Notes under the pieces: generated by a model
Database searches by the model: none
The model's input: the letters and a program-made list of their open reading frames with translations, nothing else
What the model was told of the DNA's origin: nothing
Shown: one piece after another, positions 55,352 to 63,778 of the stretch
Layout of the letters: every line of letters begins with the position of its first letter
Numbering within the stretch: position 1 is the stretch's first letter
Origin: Aureispira sp. CCB-E
GTDB taxonomy: Bacteria > Bacteroidota > Bacteroidia > Chitinophagales > Saprospiraceae
Assembly (NCBI RefSeq): GCF_031326345.1
Contig: NZ_CP133671.1
Span: 5,905,001 to 5,969,000, forward strand
Length of the DNA: 64,000 bases
Reading direction: 5' to 3'
Position numbers and translations under genes: made by a program

Positions 55352-55903
55352 TTATTCATCACCACAAGAACAAGAACATTCCATATCAATGACATTACCA
55401 TAAACATCTGTGGAGATATTACAACAACGGATAAACAGCATTTTTAACTGGTTTTTAGCTCGTTGTACTCTTGACTTTGCCCCAGAGTAAGAGAGTCCTG
55501 CTTGCTCTGCATATTCCTTTTGAGAAATTCCTTCTAGCTCTGTTTTAATAAACGCTTCTCGGTACTTGGGAGGCAACTCTTCGATTAAAGGCATCAAACA
55601 TTTTGTAAAATAAAAGTCGGGTTGCTGTTGCTCCAACCAATTGATTGCTCCTCCTTTGGGTTCGATTCCCTCCAAAGATTGCAATTGTTTCTTTTTTCTA
55701 TAATAATCAATAATTGCATGACGAGTAATTCTATACACCCAAGTTGTTAAGCGGTTTTGCTCCCTCAATGTTTCTATATTGAGATGTATCTTCAAAAAAA
55801 TATCTTGCAGAATATCTTCCGCATCAAAAGAGCTTTGAACTCTCTTTTTGATGAACCCCAACAACTGTGCTTGAAAGTCATCCCAAATTACTTCTGTTGC
55901 CAT
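55352..55903 (-). CDS. sigZ: SigZ-like ECF RNA polymerase sigma factor
   Basis: A 183-residue sigma-70-family factor. Region 2 (residues ~10-75) has VQSSFDAEDILQDIFLKI and the promoter-melting LTTWVYRITRHAIIDYYR; region 4 (~105-155) has ELPPKYREAFIKTELEGISQ and the recognition helix LSYSGAKSRVQRAKNQLK. The C-terminal tail is rich in cysteine (RCCNISTDVYGNVIDMECSC, ending SCGDE), with five to six Cys in the last 24 residues. The RCC ... D.YGN.ID pattern is typical of SigZ-type factors, hence the symbol. The tail could bind metal or respond to redox state (inference). It is upstream of the TPR-CHAT gene, which may be its target or regulator; no obvious anti-sigma gene is adjacent. Confidence 0.88.
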   Translation of the reverse strand: MATEVIWDDFQAQLLGFIKKRVQSSFDAEDILQDIFLKIHLNIETLREQNRLTTWVYRITRHAIIDYYRKKKQLQSLEGIEPKGGAINWLEQQQPDFYFTKCLMPLIEELPPKYREAFIKTELEGISQKEYAEQAGLSYSGAKSRVQRAKNQLKMLFIRCCNISTDVYGNVIDMECSCSCGDE

Positions 55904-56050
55904 AAATAACTTATTTTATTTACCTTATGATATGGAATATGTTACTGCTGTTCTTATACTTAAATAAAGTAGCTGCAAAAAATCATCCATTTTATCTTTT
56001 TTTATCTAAAAAGGAATCTTCAAATCTTGAATACATTCCTTTTTATCAAT

Positions 56051-56080
56051 AGCTAACTGCACTGCTAGCTAAGTACTGTA
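56051..56080 (-). repeat. Dispersed repeat, copy E (inverted, degenerate)
   Basis: AGCTAACTGCACTGCTAGCT is the reverse complement of AGCTAGCAGTGCAGTTAGCT, close to copy C (AAGTAGCAGTGCAGCTAACT). It lies in the 265-base spacer between the SigZ-like gene and the small membrane protein gene. Confidence 0.4.
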
Positions 56081-56169
56081 TTAAAAGACGCAAGATTTCA
56101 AAAAAGACGCAAAATTTCTGATTTATCTGAGCACTTAAGCAAATTTAGTGTCCGCAGAAGACAAAAACC

Positions 56170-56547
56170 TTAAACTTCTGTTTCCGTTTTTCGAAGTCCA
56201 CAATACTGAAAAATTGCAAAAAGTAGAACAATCAAAGCTACAATAGCAATTAAACCATTACCTAGGTTAGAAATCCCAAATGGTTGTAATAACAATAAAG
56301 CCATAGACCCTAACACCCACAATATATCTTGTATAATGATAGCATATACAGCTGCCTTTCGTTGCCTTTTTATCTCCATAAAAATAGTCCCTGCAAAGAA
56401 TATAAGTCCTAGACCTATTATCCAAAAAGGCCATTGCAGTTGTACGCCAAACCAATGCTGTACCTGCGTCGAAAAAAGTAATAAGATAAAAGCCGATGTG
56501 GTTGAAAAGATCGCATTCCCAATCAATGCTTTTTGTAAAGTGTTCAT
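56170..56547 (-). CDS. Small four-helix membrane protein
   Basis: A 125-residue protein; the ATG at 56547 (MNTLQKALIGNAIFST) is preferred because the longer frame (from 56595) adds a low-complexity Asn/Ile-rich segment. Four transmembrane helices are visible (about 8-26, 36-54, 68-86, 92-112), with short loops and a charged end (YCGLRKTETEV). The pattern is like small inner-membrane proteins of the DoxX or DUF-type families, but I cannot name it. It is divergent from the AraC regulator with 93 bases between the starts, so the regulator probably controls it. Confidence 0.78.
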   Translation of the reverse strand: MNTLQKALIGNAIFSTTSAFILLLFSTQVQHWFGVQLQWPFWIIGLGLIFFAGTIFMEIKRQRKAAVYAIIIQDILWVLGSMALLLLQPFGISNLGNGLIAIVALIVLLFAIFQYCGLRKTETEV

Positions 56548-56640
56548 ATTGATAATTTTTATGTTGAAATTGATTTTATTCACCACAAAAATCATTTATT
56601 TTTAAGAACTAAAATTGATACTTTACGCCAAAAATACCAG

Positions 56641-57591
56641 ATGAAAATAAGTGCGACGTTATTAGCTGCCCTAATTGATTTTGCCAGTTACCGAGGTATT
56701 CCTTCAAAACCATTGTATGCTCTTGTGCATGATGCCAATATAGATTGGTGTGCTCCTGATAGCCACGTTACAGCTTCTGACTATTTGCGGGTGTTAAAAT
56801 CCATTTTAGAGCAAAGTGATTCCGCCAACTTAGGGTTTTATTTTGGTCAATACTTAAATTTAAGTGCTTTAGGAATCGTTCATCAAATTTCTTTGCAAGC
56901 CAAAAGTATGGAACAAGCATTATTAATACTACAAACCTATCTAGAACAACAATTTCCACTCTTGGCAATTCATACCCAACAACAGCAGACCTATCAATCG
57001 ATAGAATTAAACGTTCATCCTCAAGCCTTGTCTTTAGAGAATACGATTTTAGAAAGCAGTTTTATGCTAATAGCTAGAGAATTAACTCTAATTCTGCCCC
57101 CCAATAGTTTAGCCCTTCTTGTTCCTCCATTAGAAGATTTTCATTATAATATCTTATCCGAATATGCCCTAAAAACAGGCTCTAATTATGCTTTTGAAAT
57201 AGATTTAAAAGCATTACAACAAGGAATCAACTCTAAAAACCTGCAACAAATTGAAATTTTGCTCCCCCAGTACTTAAAAATGCTGCATCAAAACACATCT
57301 AAAGAAAGTTTTACAAACAAGACTAAATGCATGATGTTGCACTTATGCTCCCCAGCTCTTCCTTCTATGCAAATGGTTTGCGAACAACTAGCATTGAGCA
57401 GTCGTTCGTTACAGCGCAAACTGCATCAAGAAGGTAGTTCTTTTCGAGCAATTAGTACAGCAGTAAAACGAGAACTTGCCGAGTTTCTAGAGGCTGGCAA
57501 ACAAATGAAAATACAAGACATCGCCTATGTTCTAGGCTACTCCGAGCCCAGTGCTTATATCCATGCTCGAAACAATTGGCAAAACAAGTAA
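56641..57591 (+). CDS. AraC-family transcriptional regulator
   Basis: A 316-residue DNA-binding protein. Residues ~10-190 resemble the AraC_binding_2/OruR-type domain (PLYALVHDANIDWCAPDSHV, NLGFYFGQYLNLSALGIVHQ, LLIARELTLILPP). Residues ~235-316 form the double helix-turn-helix: SMQMVCEQLALSSRSLQRKL HQ (first HTH, ~245-266, given in parts) and MKIQDIAYVLGYSEPSAYIH (second HTH, ~290-309), ending ARNNWQNK. The family senses small molecules and activates or represses nearby genes. The short divergent gene for a four-helix membrane protein is its natural target. It converges on the gene at 57598 with six bases between. Confidence 0.92.
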   Translation: MKISATLLAALIDFASYRGIPSKPLYALVHDANIDWCAPDSHVTASDYLRVLKSILEQSDSANLGFYFGQYLNLSALGIVHQISLQAKSMEQALLILQTYLEQQFPLLAIHTQQQQTYQSIELNVHPQALSLENTILESSFMLIARELTLILPPNSLALLVPPLEDFHYNILSEYALKTGSNYAFEIDLKALQQGINSKNLQQIEILLPQYLKMLHQNTSKESFTNKTKCMMLHLCSPALPSMQMVCEQLALSSRSLQRKLHQEGSSFRAISTAVKRELAEFLEAGKQMKIQDIAYVLGYSEPSAYIHARNNWQNK

Positions 57592-57597
57592 TATCTT

Positions 57598-57873
57598 TTA
57601 AGTCAACACTTCCAATATCGCAACATAATCTCCTATCCGACTCTGAACATTAGGATCGTCGCTGTCCCATGCTCCAGTTGCCCTTAAAACCTTTACCGTT
57701 ATCGACTGATCAAGCCATTTTTCTAATTCCATGCGAGATACCTGCCCTGCTTGTATCTTGATAAAATAACGTTGGTTGTTGATTTCTAAGAACAAACTTT
57801 CAGCTCCTTTAATTTTTCGTCCGCCCTTGGTTACGAAAGGCACTGCGGTTACTTTTCCCGTAATAATTTCCAT
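57598..57873 (-). CDS. Small OB-fold-like hypothetical protein
   Basis: A 91-residue soluble protein: MEIITGKVTAVPFVTKGGRK, then LFLEINNQRYFIKIQAGQVS, LDQSITVKVLRATGAWDSDD and a closing strand GDYVAILEVLT. Five beta strands with a short helix (MELEKWLD) suggest an OB-like barrel. The AWDSDDPNVQSRIGDYVAIL end is distinctive and occurs in small Bacteroidota proteins I cannot name further. It starts three bases after the stop of the methyltransferase gene (57877), so the two form an operon. Confidence 0.7.
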   Translation of the reverse strand: MEIITGKVTAVPFVTKGGRKIKGAESLFLEINNQRYFIKIQAGQVSRMELEKWLDQSITVKVLRATGAWDSDDPNVQSRIGDYVAILEVLT

Positions 57874-57876
57874 AAC

Positions 57877-58485
57877 TCACTCCCTTTTTTGCAAGCACCA
57901 AGTTGTCATACAACGCAAGCCTTGCACATTAGTTGTTTTAATGTATTCCGTTAGTACCCCTTCCAATTTCTGGGTGCATGCAAATAAAAAATCCTCATCT
58001 ACCAAAAAACGAACCGATTCATCGGGCAGCAAAAACTGCCCCTGCCCTAAGGCTACCACTCGATTCTCAATACCAATATTAGATGCCAAACGAACAAACA
58101 AATGACCTCCAGGTTGGAGAACCCTCCAAATAGAAAACAGCATTGCTTCAAAATGTGCCCTGTCCTTTGCAAAATGCAAAACCGCATTACAAATGACCAC
58201 ATCAAAAAAATTCGATTCAAAACTCAACTGTTCGATACTTTCTACCCTAAAATTTTCTATGGGGTTGTTTGGATGCCATTGTTTGGATAAGTTTTGTACC
58301 TGCTCTACAGCCTCTATATTTTGATCGGTTCCATAAACATCCCATTGCTCCTGTAGAAAGTAAACTAGATTGCGACCACCTCCACATCCCGCATCCAAGA
58401 CTCGTTGCCCATCTTCATAACGTCCTTTGAGTATTTGATCCAACAAATAAATATCTATATTTCCTAACTGTTTCTTTAATTCCAT
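57877..58485 (-). CDS. Class I SAM-dependent methyltransferase
   Basis: A 202-residue cytoplasmic enzyme with a Rossmann-like fold. Motif I is VLDAGCGGGRNLVYFL (~30-45, binds S-adenosylmethionine), motif II acidic residue in VYGTDQNIEAV (~51), and post-motif FFDVVICNAVLHFAKD (~97-112) plus VLQPGGHLFVRL (~127). This is like the TehB/UbiE class of small-molecule methyltransferases; the substrate is not shown. The C-terminal LRCMTTWCLQKRE is usual for stand-alone enzymes. It is the first gene of a two-gene unit with the OB-like protein. Start MELKKQLGNIDIYLLDQILK fits the family. Confidence 0.9.
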   Translation of the reverse strand: MELKKQLGNIDIYLLDQILKGRYEDGQRVLDAGCGGGRNLVYFLQEQWDVYGTDQNIEAVEQVQNLSKQWHPNNPIENFRVESIEQLSFESNFFDVVICNAVLHFAKDRAHFEAMLFSIWRVLQPGGHLFVRLASNIGIENRVVALGQGQFLLPDESVRFLVDEDFLFACTQKLEGVLTEYIKTTNVQGLRCMTTWCLQKRE

Positions 58486-58546
58486 ATTTTACAACTATTG
58501 ATACGTTCTTTGTCAATCCGTTAACCTTATTCCGTCATAATTACAC

Positions 58547-59452
58547 TTACAAAAACACCTCTGCAATCATACAACGAGCACTTCCCCCTCCAATAGCTTC
58601 TATTGTTGGGATTGGCATGGGCAACAAGATTGCATATTGTTCTAGAGCTTGTTTTTGGGTGCTGGTCAAACAATCAAAAGCACGTTGCGAAAGCACCACT
58701 ATTTGTCCTTTCGTTCCTTCCAAGGCCAACATATTACCTGCAAAATGACTCACTTGTTCCAAACTTATTGCAATAACATCTAAATTACTAGAGTGAAATT
58801 CTTCCATTACTTTTTGACGTTCCTTCTCGTCTCTAATACTTTCTAAGCAAATTACAACAAACCCCTCTCCAATGCTCATCATAACGTTGGTATGATAGAT
58901 AGCAACACCATTAACATCACAAGCATTAAAAGCAATTGCTTGATACCCTAAATGTACCATTAAGTTTTCAAATAGCATGGCATCGGTTCTTGGAGAAAGG
59001 CAAGCATACGCTTTGCGATGGTTATGATCAAAAATAATACTCCCTGTTCCTTCCAAAAATCGGTCTTGTGCTTCGTACGATGTATAATCAATCTGTGTCA
59101 CGAAGTCTTTTTGTTTTTCCAACCACTCCAAGACAGCTGGGTTGCGTTCCAAACGTCGATTGGGCGTGCACATAGGATACAGTACAATTGTCCCATCTCG
59201 GTGAACGGAAATCCAATTATTGGGAAACACAGCATCTGGTTTACGGGGCTCCGTACTATCCTCAAAGACTTGTACAGCAATTCCTACACTCCTCAATTTG
59301 GCAACAAAGGCATCAAACTCTTGTAATACCTTGGCTTGAATTTTTTCGGGCGTCTCTTCTAATTTTGTTTGAAATGTATTGGATGCAGCCGTCTGTGTAT
59401 TGTAAGAAAAAGAAGCAGGACGTACTAGGAAAACTGTATTTGTAATTTGCAT
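58547..59452 (-). CDS. ctlX: CtlX-like citrulline/arginine-type hydrolase
   Basis: A 301-residue enzyme of the guanidino-group-modifying (amidinotransferase/arginine deiminase) superfamily. The ATG at 59452 is chosen since the codon at 59461 is TTG. Motifs: LVRPASFSYN (~9), PDAVFPNNWISVH (~74-86, substrate Asp/Asn), YPMCTPNRRLERN (~96), FLEGTGSIIFDH (~134-145, catalytic Glu), YHTNVMMSIGEGFVVIC (~190-206, catalytic His) and the C-terminal GGGSARCMIAEV (nucleophilic Cys ~293). The superfamily acts on arginine, citrulline or related guanidines; CtlX is named for citrulline utilisation. Its start is six bases downstream of the S41 peptidase stop, so it is probably co-transcribed. Confidence 0.88.
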   Translation of the reverse strand: MQITNTVFLVRPASFSYNTQTAASNTFQTKLEETPEKIQAKVLQEFDAFVAKLRSVGIAVQVFEDSTEPRKPDAVFPNNWISVHRDGTIVLYPMCTPNRRLERNPAVLEWLEKQKDFVTQIDYTSYEAQDRFLEGTGSIIFDHNHRKAYACLSPRTDAMLFENLMVHLGYQAIAFNACDVNGVAIYHTNVMMSIGEGFVVICLESIRDEKERQKVMEEFHSSNLDVIAISLEQVSHFAGNMLALEGTKGQIVVLSQRAFDCLTSTQKQALEQYAILLPMPIPTIEAIGGGSARCMIAEVFL

Positions 59453-59457
59453 AACAA

Positions 59458-60846
59458 TCAAGATTTTGTTTTAATCAACTCCAATGCTTTTGCCATAGCC
59501 ACATCTTTCTTTTGTAACAAATCATCTATCGAAAGTACGATAGGATAATCAGGCATTAGGCCTCTATTCGCATTTTTAGGTTGTTGGGGCAATTGGTTTT
59601 TCACCCATTTATTGGGAATTTTTATCTGTATTTTAGAATTTGGTAATAACAAGTAATGAAAATTTCCCGCTGCAAACCCTTCATAACGACTTCCTGTTTC
59701 TTCTCCAATAACAACAGCCTCTCCATAGTCGTGTAAATATTGTGCAATTAAAGCTGCCGTAGAATACGTCCCTCCATCTGTCAAAATATAAATTGTACCT
59801 TTAAAAAACCATCGATTTCGTTTAGGAAAAGATGTGATAACGTTGCTACCATCCCAAGCGATTAATTCTCTCAACACTCCTTTTCTTTTTTTAGGCAATG
59901 CAAAAGGCAATAAGGCATCTACAAAGTCTTTCATTCCTCCCACATTTCCTCTTACATCCAAAATCAAGTGCTTGACTTTATTTTGTCGCAACCTTTTGAA
60001 AATGCGTTCATAAAATGAAAACGCTTGTAGATCATTTTGCTGAATAATGGCATCGTCAAAGCTGCGTAACGTTAAGGTTCCTATATCTTTCTCGATTGCC
60101 AAGCTATAAACGGCATTAATTCCTCTGGGCACTTCTTTTTTTAAAGCCCTTTTCCTAGACCATGCCGCCATTTCGGCTCGTGTTAATGCTTTTAAAGAAA
60201 CTTTTTGCGGGAGGATTGTCCCTCGTTTTTTATACTCAATCAAAAATTGTTGCGGTCGCTCTACGAACCAAAAATAACGGGCGGAAAGTTCTTTACTTAA
60301 TCGCTGTTGTTTGAACGTCTCAATGTGTCCGTCCGAACTTGTATACTCAAAAATTAGGCGTCTAATTGCCGCCATACTACGCCCATTAATAGACAAAATT
60401 TCATCACCTTGCTCTAAAACATCCTCTTCACTCAAATTATTCCAAACATAAGCCCGTTCTCCTAAAAATTGAACACTCAATGGCAAACTTTTGAAGTTCC
60501 CTTCTAAAAAGCCATGATAAAAACTATCTTTTTCGGTTCCTATTGTAAGATGCCCTTCATCAACTCCCTCTACTGCCAAACAAAGTAATTTAAACCATTC
60601 AAGCGCATCTATTGGTGTTTGAATAGCTTTTTTAATAACCTCTATTTTTTTTTTGAACACTTTTTCTGAACCATACACATACATAGTAGGATTATAAGTT
60701 TCTAAACCGGTCACCAAATAATCCAAATCCTCTTGCAGCTGACTGGGTGTCAATTCTTTTATTACAATCTGTGCCGTACAGTCATGACAAGCGATCCCCC
60801 ATATTAACAGCCCCAAAAAGTATATTCTATGCTTCCACCTTAACAT
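59458..60846 (-). CDS. S41-family (C-terminal processing) peptidase
   Basis: A 462-residue exported protease. The N-terminal ~25 residues (RIYFLGLLIWGIACHDCTAQ) form a signal peptide; it is unclear whether Cys ~20 is lipidated. Residues ~90-190 hold a PDZ-like part (LEQGDEILSINGRSM), and the S41 tail-specific domain spans ~240-450: VKHLILDVRGNVGGMKDFVD, then ILTDGGTYSTAALIAQYL (nucleophile Ser in the TYS), and IGEETGSRYEGFAAG (catalytic Lys/Glu region). It would cut unfolded proteins from their C-termini in the periplasm. It overlaps the upstream lipoprotein gene by 20 bases, indicating translational coupling, and precedes ctlX. Confidence 0.9.
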   Translation of the reverse strand: MLRWKHRIYFLGLLIWGIACHDCTAQIVIKELTPSQLQEDLDYLVTGLETYNPTMYVYGSEKVFKKKIEVIKKAIQTPIDALEWFKLLCLAVEGVDEGHLTIGTEKDSFYHGFLEGNFKSLPLSVQFLGERAYVWNNLSEEDVLEQGDEILSINGRSMAAIRRLIFEYTSSDGHIETFKQQRLSKELSARYFWFVERPQQFLIEYKKRGTILPQKVSLKALTRAEMAAWSRKRALKKEVPRGINAVYSLAIEKDIGTLTLRSFDDAIIQQNDLQAFSFYERIFKRLRQNKVKHLILDVRGNVGGMKDFVDALLPFALPKKRKGVLRELIAWDGSNVITSFPKRNRWFFKGTIYILTDGGTYSTAALIAQYLHDYGEAVVIGEETGSRYEGFAAGNFHYLLLPNSKIQIKIPNKWVKNQLPQQPKNANRGLMPDYPIVLSIDDLLQKKDVAMAKALELIKTKS

Positions 60847-61624
60847 AACAAGTTCTAGTCTCTAAATTTTCATGAATAGGCAAATTTTCTCTGTGTGCTT
60901 TTAATTCCATTTGCCACTTTTCTAGGGCATCTACATTAGGCAAATTAAAAAGCGTATCAAGTATATTTCTTACCATAGAAGATTCTCTCAAGACATAACG
61001 TCTCACAAAATTATCAATCAATTGATCCTTTCTGCTAAAAGAAATAGAACTAGACATCTCAACATACTTTTCTAGCAAAGTATCCATTGCTATTGTTTGT
61101 GCTTCGTCTGGTAATTTTTCCCAATTATCATAATAATTAGCATATTGTGCATCCGTCCAAGTCCCCAAAGCAATAGAATCTGTCAAAGCCTTATAAAATT
61201 CTAACATCACTCGATCTGTACGCTCATGGTCTGGATATACTCGATTGTACTCCATTTCATTAAAATAAGGGTTATAAAACTCCAGTTTAGCCACACCATC
61301 GCCTTTAGCTTCAAATACGAGTACGCCTTCTGATGGTCCTCCAACCATATCTTCCTTACCGACATAAAATCGACGGTCATCGACATAGTTCACAACAGTA
61401 CTATCTGAATTAAGATGTTTTAATGTATAATAAATCGGTTGTACTCCTGCACTGTAAGAATATAAATAAAAAAGTTTCTCACCTATTTTGACCGTTACAG
61501 TGTCATTTTCTATCAACGGGATGCCTGCTTTTAGCAAATCTTTGTAGGCTTTCTGCTCATGTGTTTGGCAACCAGTTAGGATGAGCAAACAACACCAGCT
61601 AAGTAATATATTATATTTTATCAT
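60827..61624 (-). CDS. Lipoprotein in operon with an S41 peptidase
   Basis: A 265-residue protein with a clear lipoprotein signal (LLILTGCQTHE; lipobox LTGC). The mature part is predicted mainly beta in the first half (DTVTVKIGEKLFYLYSYSAG, STVVNYVDDRRFYVGKEDMV) and helical in the second (LIDNFVRRYVLRESSMVRNI). I do not recognise the family. It is the first gene of the lipoprotein-S41-CtlX unit and overlaps the peptidase start. By context it could be a periplasmic partner or substrate adapter of the peptidase (inference). Confidence 0.78.
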   Translation of the reverse strand: MIKYNILLSWCCLLILTGCQTHEQKAYKDLLKAGIPLIENDTVTVKIGEKLFYLYSYSAGVQPIYYTLKHLNSDSTVVNYVDDRRFYVGKEDMVGGPSEGVLVFEAKGDGVAKLEFYNPYFNEMEYNRVYPDHERTDRVMLEFYKALTDSIALGTWTDAQYANYYDNWEKLPDEAQTIAMDTLLEKYVEMSSSISFSRKDQLIDNFVRRYVLRESSMVRNILDTLFNLPNVDALEKWQMELKAHRENLPIHENLETRTCYVKVEA

Positions 61625-61800
61625 TGTGTTTGAAATTATTTGTGTTGGGGATCTGTTTTAACTTTTTTTATACCAATTCATATTTTAATAGTGAATAGGT
61701 AGTAAACATGCTTTTGGTAAAGACCTTAATCTCACGTTCAACGTCAAAACTTGCCAAACAATTCCTTTAAAATGCATCTAAATTTTTATAAGTAAGTGGT

Positions 61801-61880
61801 CAGAAAAATTCTGGCTAAAAAATAACCTTATTTTTAGTTCTAATTAATAAACGTAGTGACCACTAGCAGCGTATAGCTAA
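61801..61880 (+). repeat. Dispersed repeat, copy F (long form)
   Basis: CAGAAAAATTCTGGCTAAAA, then an inverted repeat (CTAAAAAATAA/TTATTTTTAG), then GTGACCACTAGCAGC and TAGCTAA. It aligns along its length with copy B at 14416-14498. Confidence 0.6.
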
Positions 61881-61905
61881 ACCTATAAAATACAATTCTT
61901 AAATA

Positions 61906-62613
61906 TTAGCACCTTGCTTGTTTTCGTTTTTTGCCCAGCCTATTTTTATCAATTACCTTTTGAATATACGTACTCGCCAAAGGTACCTTGCAAGCCGTTC
62001 CTCCCATTTCTACGCTTACTTTACCAATCTTTTGGGCAACTTCTTGAGCTTTTGTCGTCAAAGGAGTAATATAAGACCCTACAGCAATAACAAAACCATT
62101 CATTGTGTAACGCACTCTATTGGGCGCGGTATTGATTTCATTGACAACTTGATCTAATAATTGACTATATGCTTCGATATCCAACTCTTCATCCTTTTTG
62201 ATAGAAGCAACATTAGATAAGGTTGACCATCCCGCAGAAGCGACCGTTTCTTTTTCTGACGCTATCCATTTTTGAGCAATTTCAAAACCAAAATCTGTCT
62301 CAGCAGCTACCCAAGCTACAGTATATTCACTCAAGTAGTACCAGTAAGCTTTTTCTACCCAATCTTCTAAATGAGCGACTGTAATTTGTTTCTCATCCGC
62401 CATCAAACCAGCCAAATACATTGCATCTGAGTTCCCTGTAGCGTATAATTCTAAAGACAGTTCGTGATTTTTTTTTGTTTTCTTTAAAATTTTTTTCAAA
62501 TCACCAACTTTCACTCCAAAGAAAGGTTCTTTTGCACCATGTTTTAAGAGTGTGTTTTTAGTTCGTTCGTCTCCCAATGCTTCTAGCTCGGTCAAAACTT
62601 CTTTTAGTGTCAT
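61906..62613 (-). CDS. AlkD-like DNA alkylation repair protein
   Basis: A 235-residue all-helical protein of the HEAT-like-repeat DNA glycosylase (AlkD/AlkC) family, which removes alkylated bases such as 3-methyladenine. The N-terminus has MTLKEVLTELEALGDERTKN and PFFGVKVGDLKKILKK (~28-43, a family hallmark); then AMYLAGLMAD, WVEKAYWYYLSEYTVAWVAA and AGWSTLSNVAS. The C-terminus (TACKVPLASTYIQKVI, GKKRKQARC) is basic and may contact DNA. The usual Asp/Trp DNA-binding residues cannot be placed with certainty here, so catalysis is inferred. It appears monocistronic, with the divergent spacer of repeats upstream. Confidence 0.9.
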   Translation of the reverse strand: MTLKEVLTELEALGDERTKNTLLKHGAKEPFFGVKVGDLKKILKKTKKNHELSLELYATGNSDAMYLAGLMADEKQITVAHLEDWVEKAYWYYLSEYTVAWVAAETDFGFEIAQKWIASEKETVASAGWSTLSNVASIKKDEELDIEAYSQLLDQVVNEINTAPNRVRYTMNGFVIAVGSYITPLTTKAQEVAQKIGKVSVEMGGTACKVPLASTYIQKVIDKNRLGKKRKQARC

Positions 62614-63009
62614 TGTTTATAATTTAGAGGTTATTCTATAATAATATTCCATTGATTATCATACTTTTACTACAAAGACCAGCAAAAATACATCTTACTA
62701 ATAATCAACTGTTCAGCACTTACAAAGTACCACGCAATAACAGCATAGTTAACTAAAAGCGTAGCGCTCACCAAGTACCACGTAGTAGCAGCGAACCCAG
62801 CTTGCTGGCTCATGACCGCAGGGAGTAACTAAGCTAACTAATACGATTTTCCAACGGAGTAATGCTATAAATAAAAAAGTGTTTGTTTTAGTTCATTTTT
62901 GTCTATATCAAGCTAAATACCTTGCATACAATGCAAAATTTTGTACAGAACAAACAACTCTTATTTTCCAAACTTAGAGTTTTTTTTATAATCGTCGTAA
63001 TAGATTAAC
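62614..63009 (+). repeat. Spacer with two dispersed-repeat copies (G and H)
   Basis: Copy G: CAACTGTTCAGCACTTACAA (62705-62724) and ACCACGCAATAACAGCATAG (62729-62748), then TTAACT. Copy H: ACCACGTAGTAGCAGCGAAC (62778-62797). Between them lies GCGTAGCGCTCACCAAGTAC. No gene was found in the 396 bases. The right end (62890-62960) is A+T rich with short inverted repeats around ATTTTGCATTGTATGCAAGG. Confidence 0.55.
62693..62726 (-). promoter_or_regulatory. Candidate promoter of the AlkD-like gene
   Basis: TTTG (62726..62723), a 22-base spacer and TATTTTTG (62700..62693) on the minus strand, about 80 bases before the start codon. The spacer is longer than the usual 19-20, so confidence is limited. 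It overlaps dispersed-repeat copy G. Confidence 0.35.
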
Positions 63010-63756
63010 TTAATTTTTGGAGTAGAGTATTTGACAGTTGGGCAGTTGAGATGCTAAATCAGAAATGATTTCTTCATCAATTTGAGTGTTCAACAAGTAT
63101 AACTTCTCTAGTTGAGTAAGGTTATAAATACTATTGGGAAGTATTGTTAGTGGGTTTTGATTTAAATTAAGCTGTTTGAGAGCAAGCAGCGAACCGATGC
63201 TAGAAGGCAACTCCGCTAATTTGTTGCCCGACAAATCTAGATAACGCAACCCTTTTAATCGCTTGAAGTCAGTATGAATGGCATATATTTGATTGTGTCC
63301 CAAAGCCAAATATTCCAAATGATAACTCCTGTCTAACTCCGCTCCAATTACCGTTAAGCGATTTCTATTCAAATTTAAATGCTTTAATTTTTTTAGCTGT
63401 TGAATAGATACAGGAATGGTTTCGAAACAATTGGATCTATAGTTTAAGGCTTCTAAATTGGGCAATAAGCAAATTCGCTTATCCCATGTGGTTAATTTTT
63501 TTTGCTGTACGCCGTATGCTGTTCTGGTATAAACCGTAATAACGGCTTCTTCTCGATCCGAAAAGCCTCTATCCTCTTCTTCCCACGCCGTTAAAATAGT
63601 TTCATTACCTTTATTTAACCACGCAGCTATCTTCTCGTATTGCTCCCAATCAAACAAAATCCCCAAGGATTCAATCAATTGAAAAGCAAGACTCATATTT
63701 TTTAAATCTCCTGAAGACAATAAATTAATTATTTTCTGCTTTTCTAAGTTGTCCAT
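63010..63756 (-). CDS. Leucine-rich repeat protein (paralog of 4843 gene)
   Basis: A 248-residue soluble protein. The N-terminal ~60 residues (KQKIINLLSSGDLKNMSLAF...) share the helical motif of the protein at 4843-5400. Residues ~90-235 carry five to six LRR units: LPNLEALNYRSN, LKHLNLNRNRL, LEYLALGHNQI, LRYLDLSGNKL, LKQLNLNQNPL and LEKLYLLNTQI, each of about 23 residues. The unit type resembles the SDS22/bacterial PPxxLPxxL class and should form a curved solenoid that binds another protein. It starts 22 bases after the stop of the truncated gene at 63779, on the same strand, so they are likely co-transcribed. Confidence 0.88.
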   Translation of the reverse strand: MDNLEKQKIINLLSSGDLKNMSLAFQLIESLGILFDWEQYEKIAAWLNKGNETILTAWEEEDRGFSDREEAVITVYTRTAYGVQQKKLTTWDKRICLLPNLEALNYRSNCFETIPVSIQQLKKLKHLNLNRNRLTVIGAELDRSYHLEYLALGHNQIYAIHTDFKRLKGLRYLDLSGNKLAELPSSIGSLLALKQLNLNQNPLTILPNSIYNLTQLEKLYLLNTQIDEEIISDLASQLPNCQILYSKN

Positions 63757-63778
63757 AAATATTTCAAGAATTTAGGTC

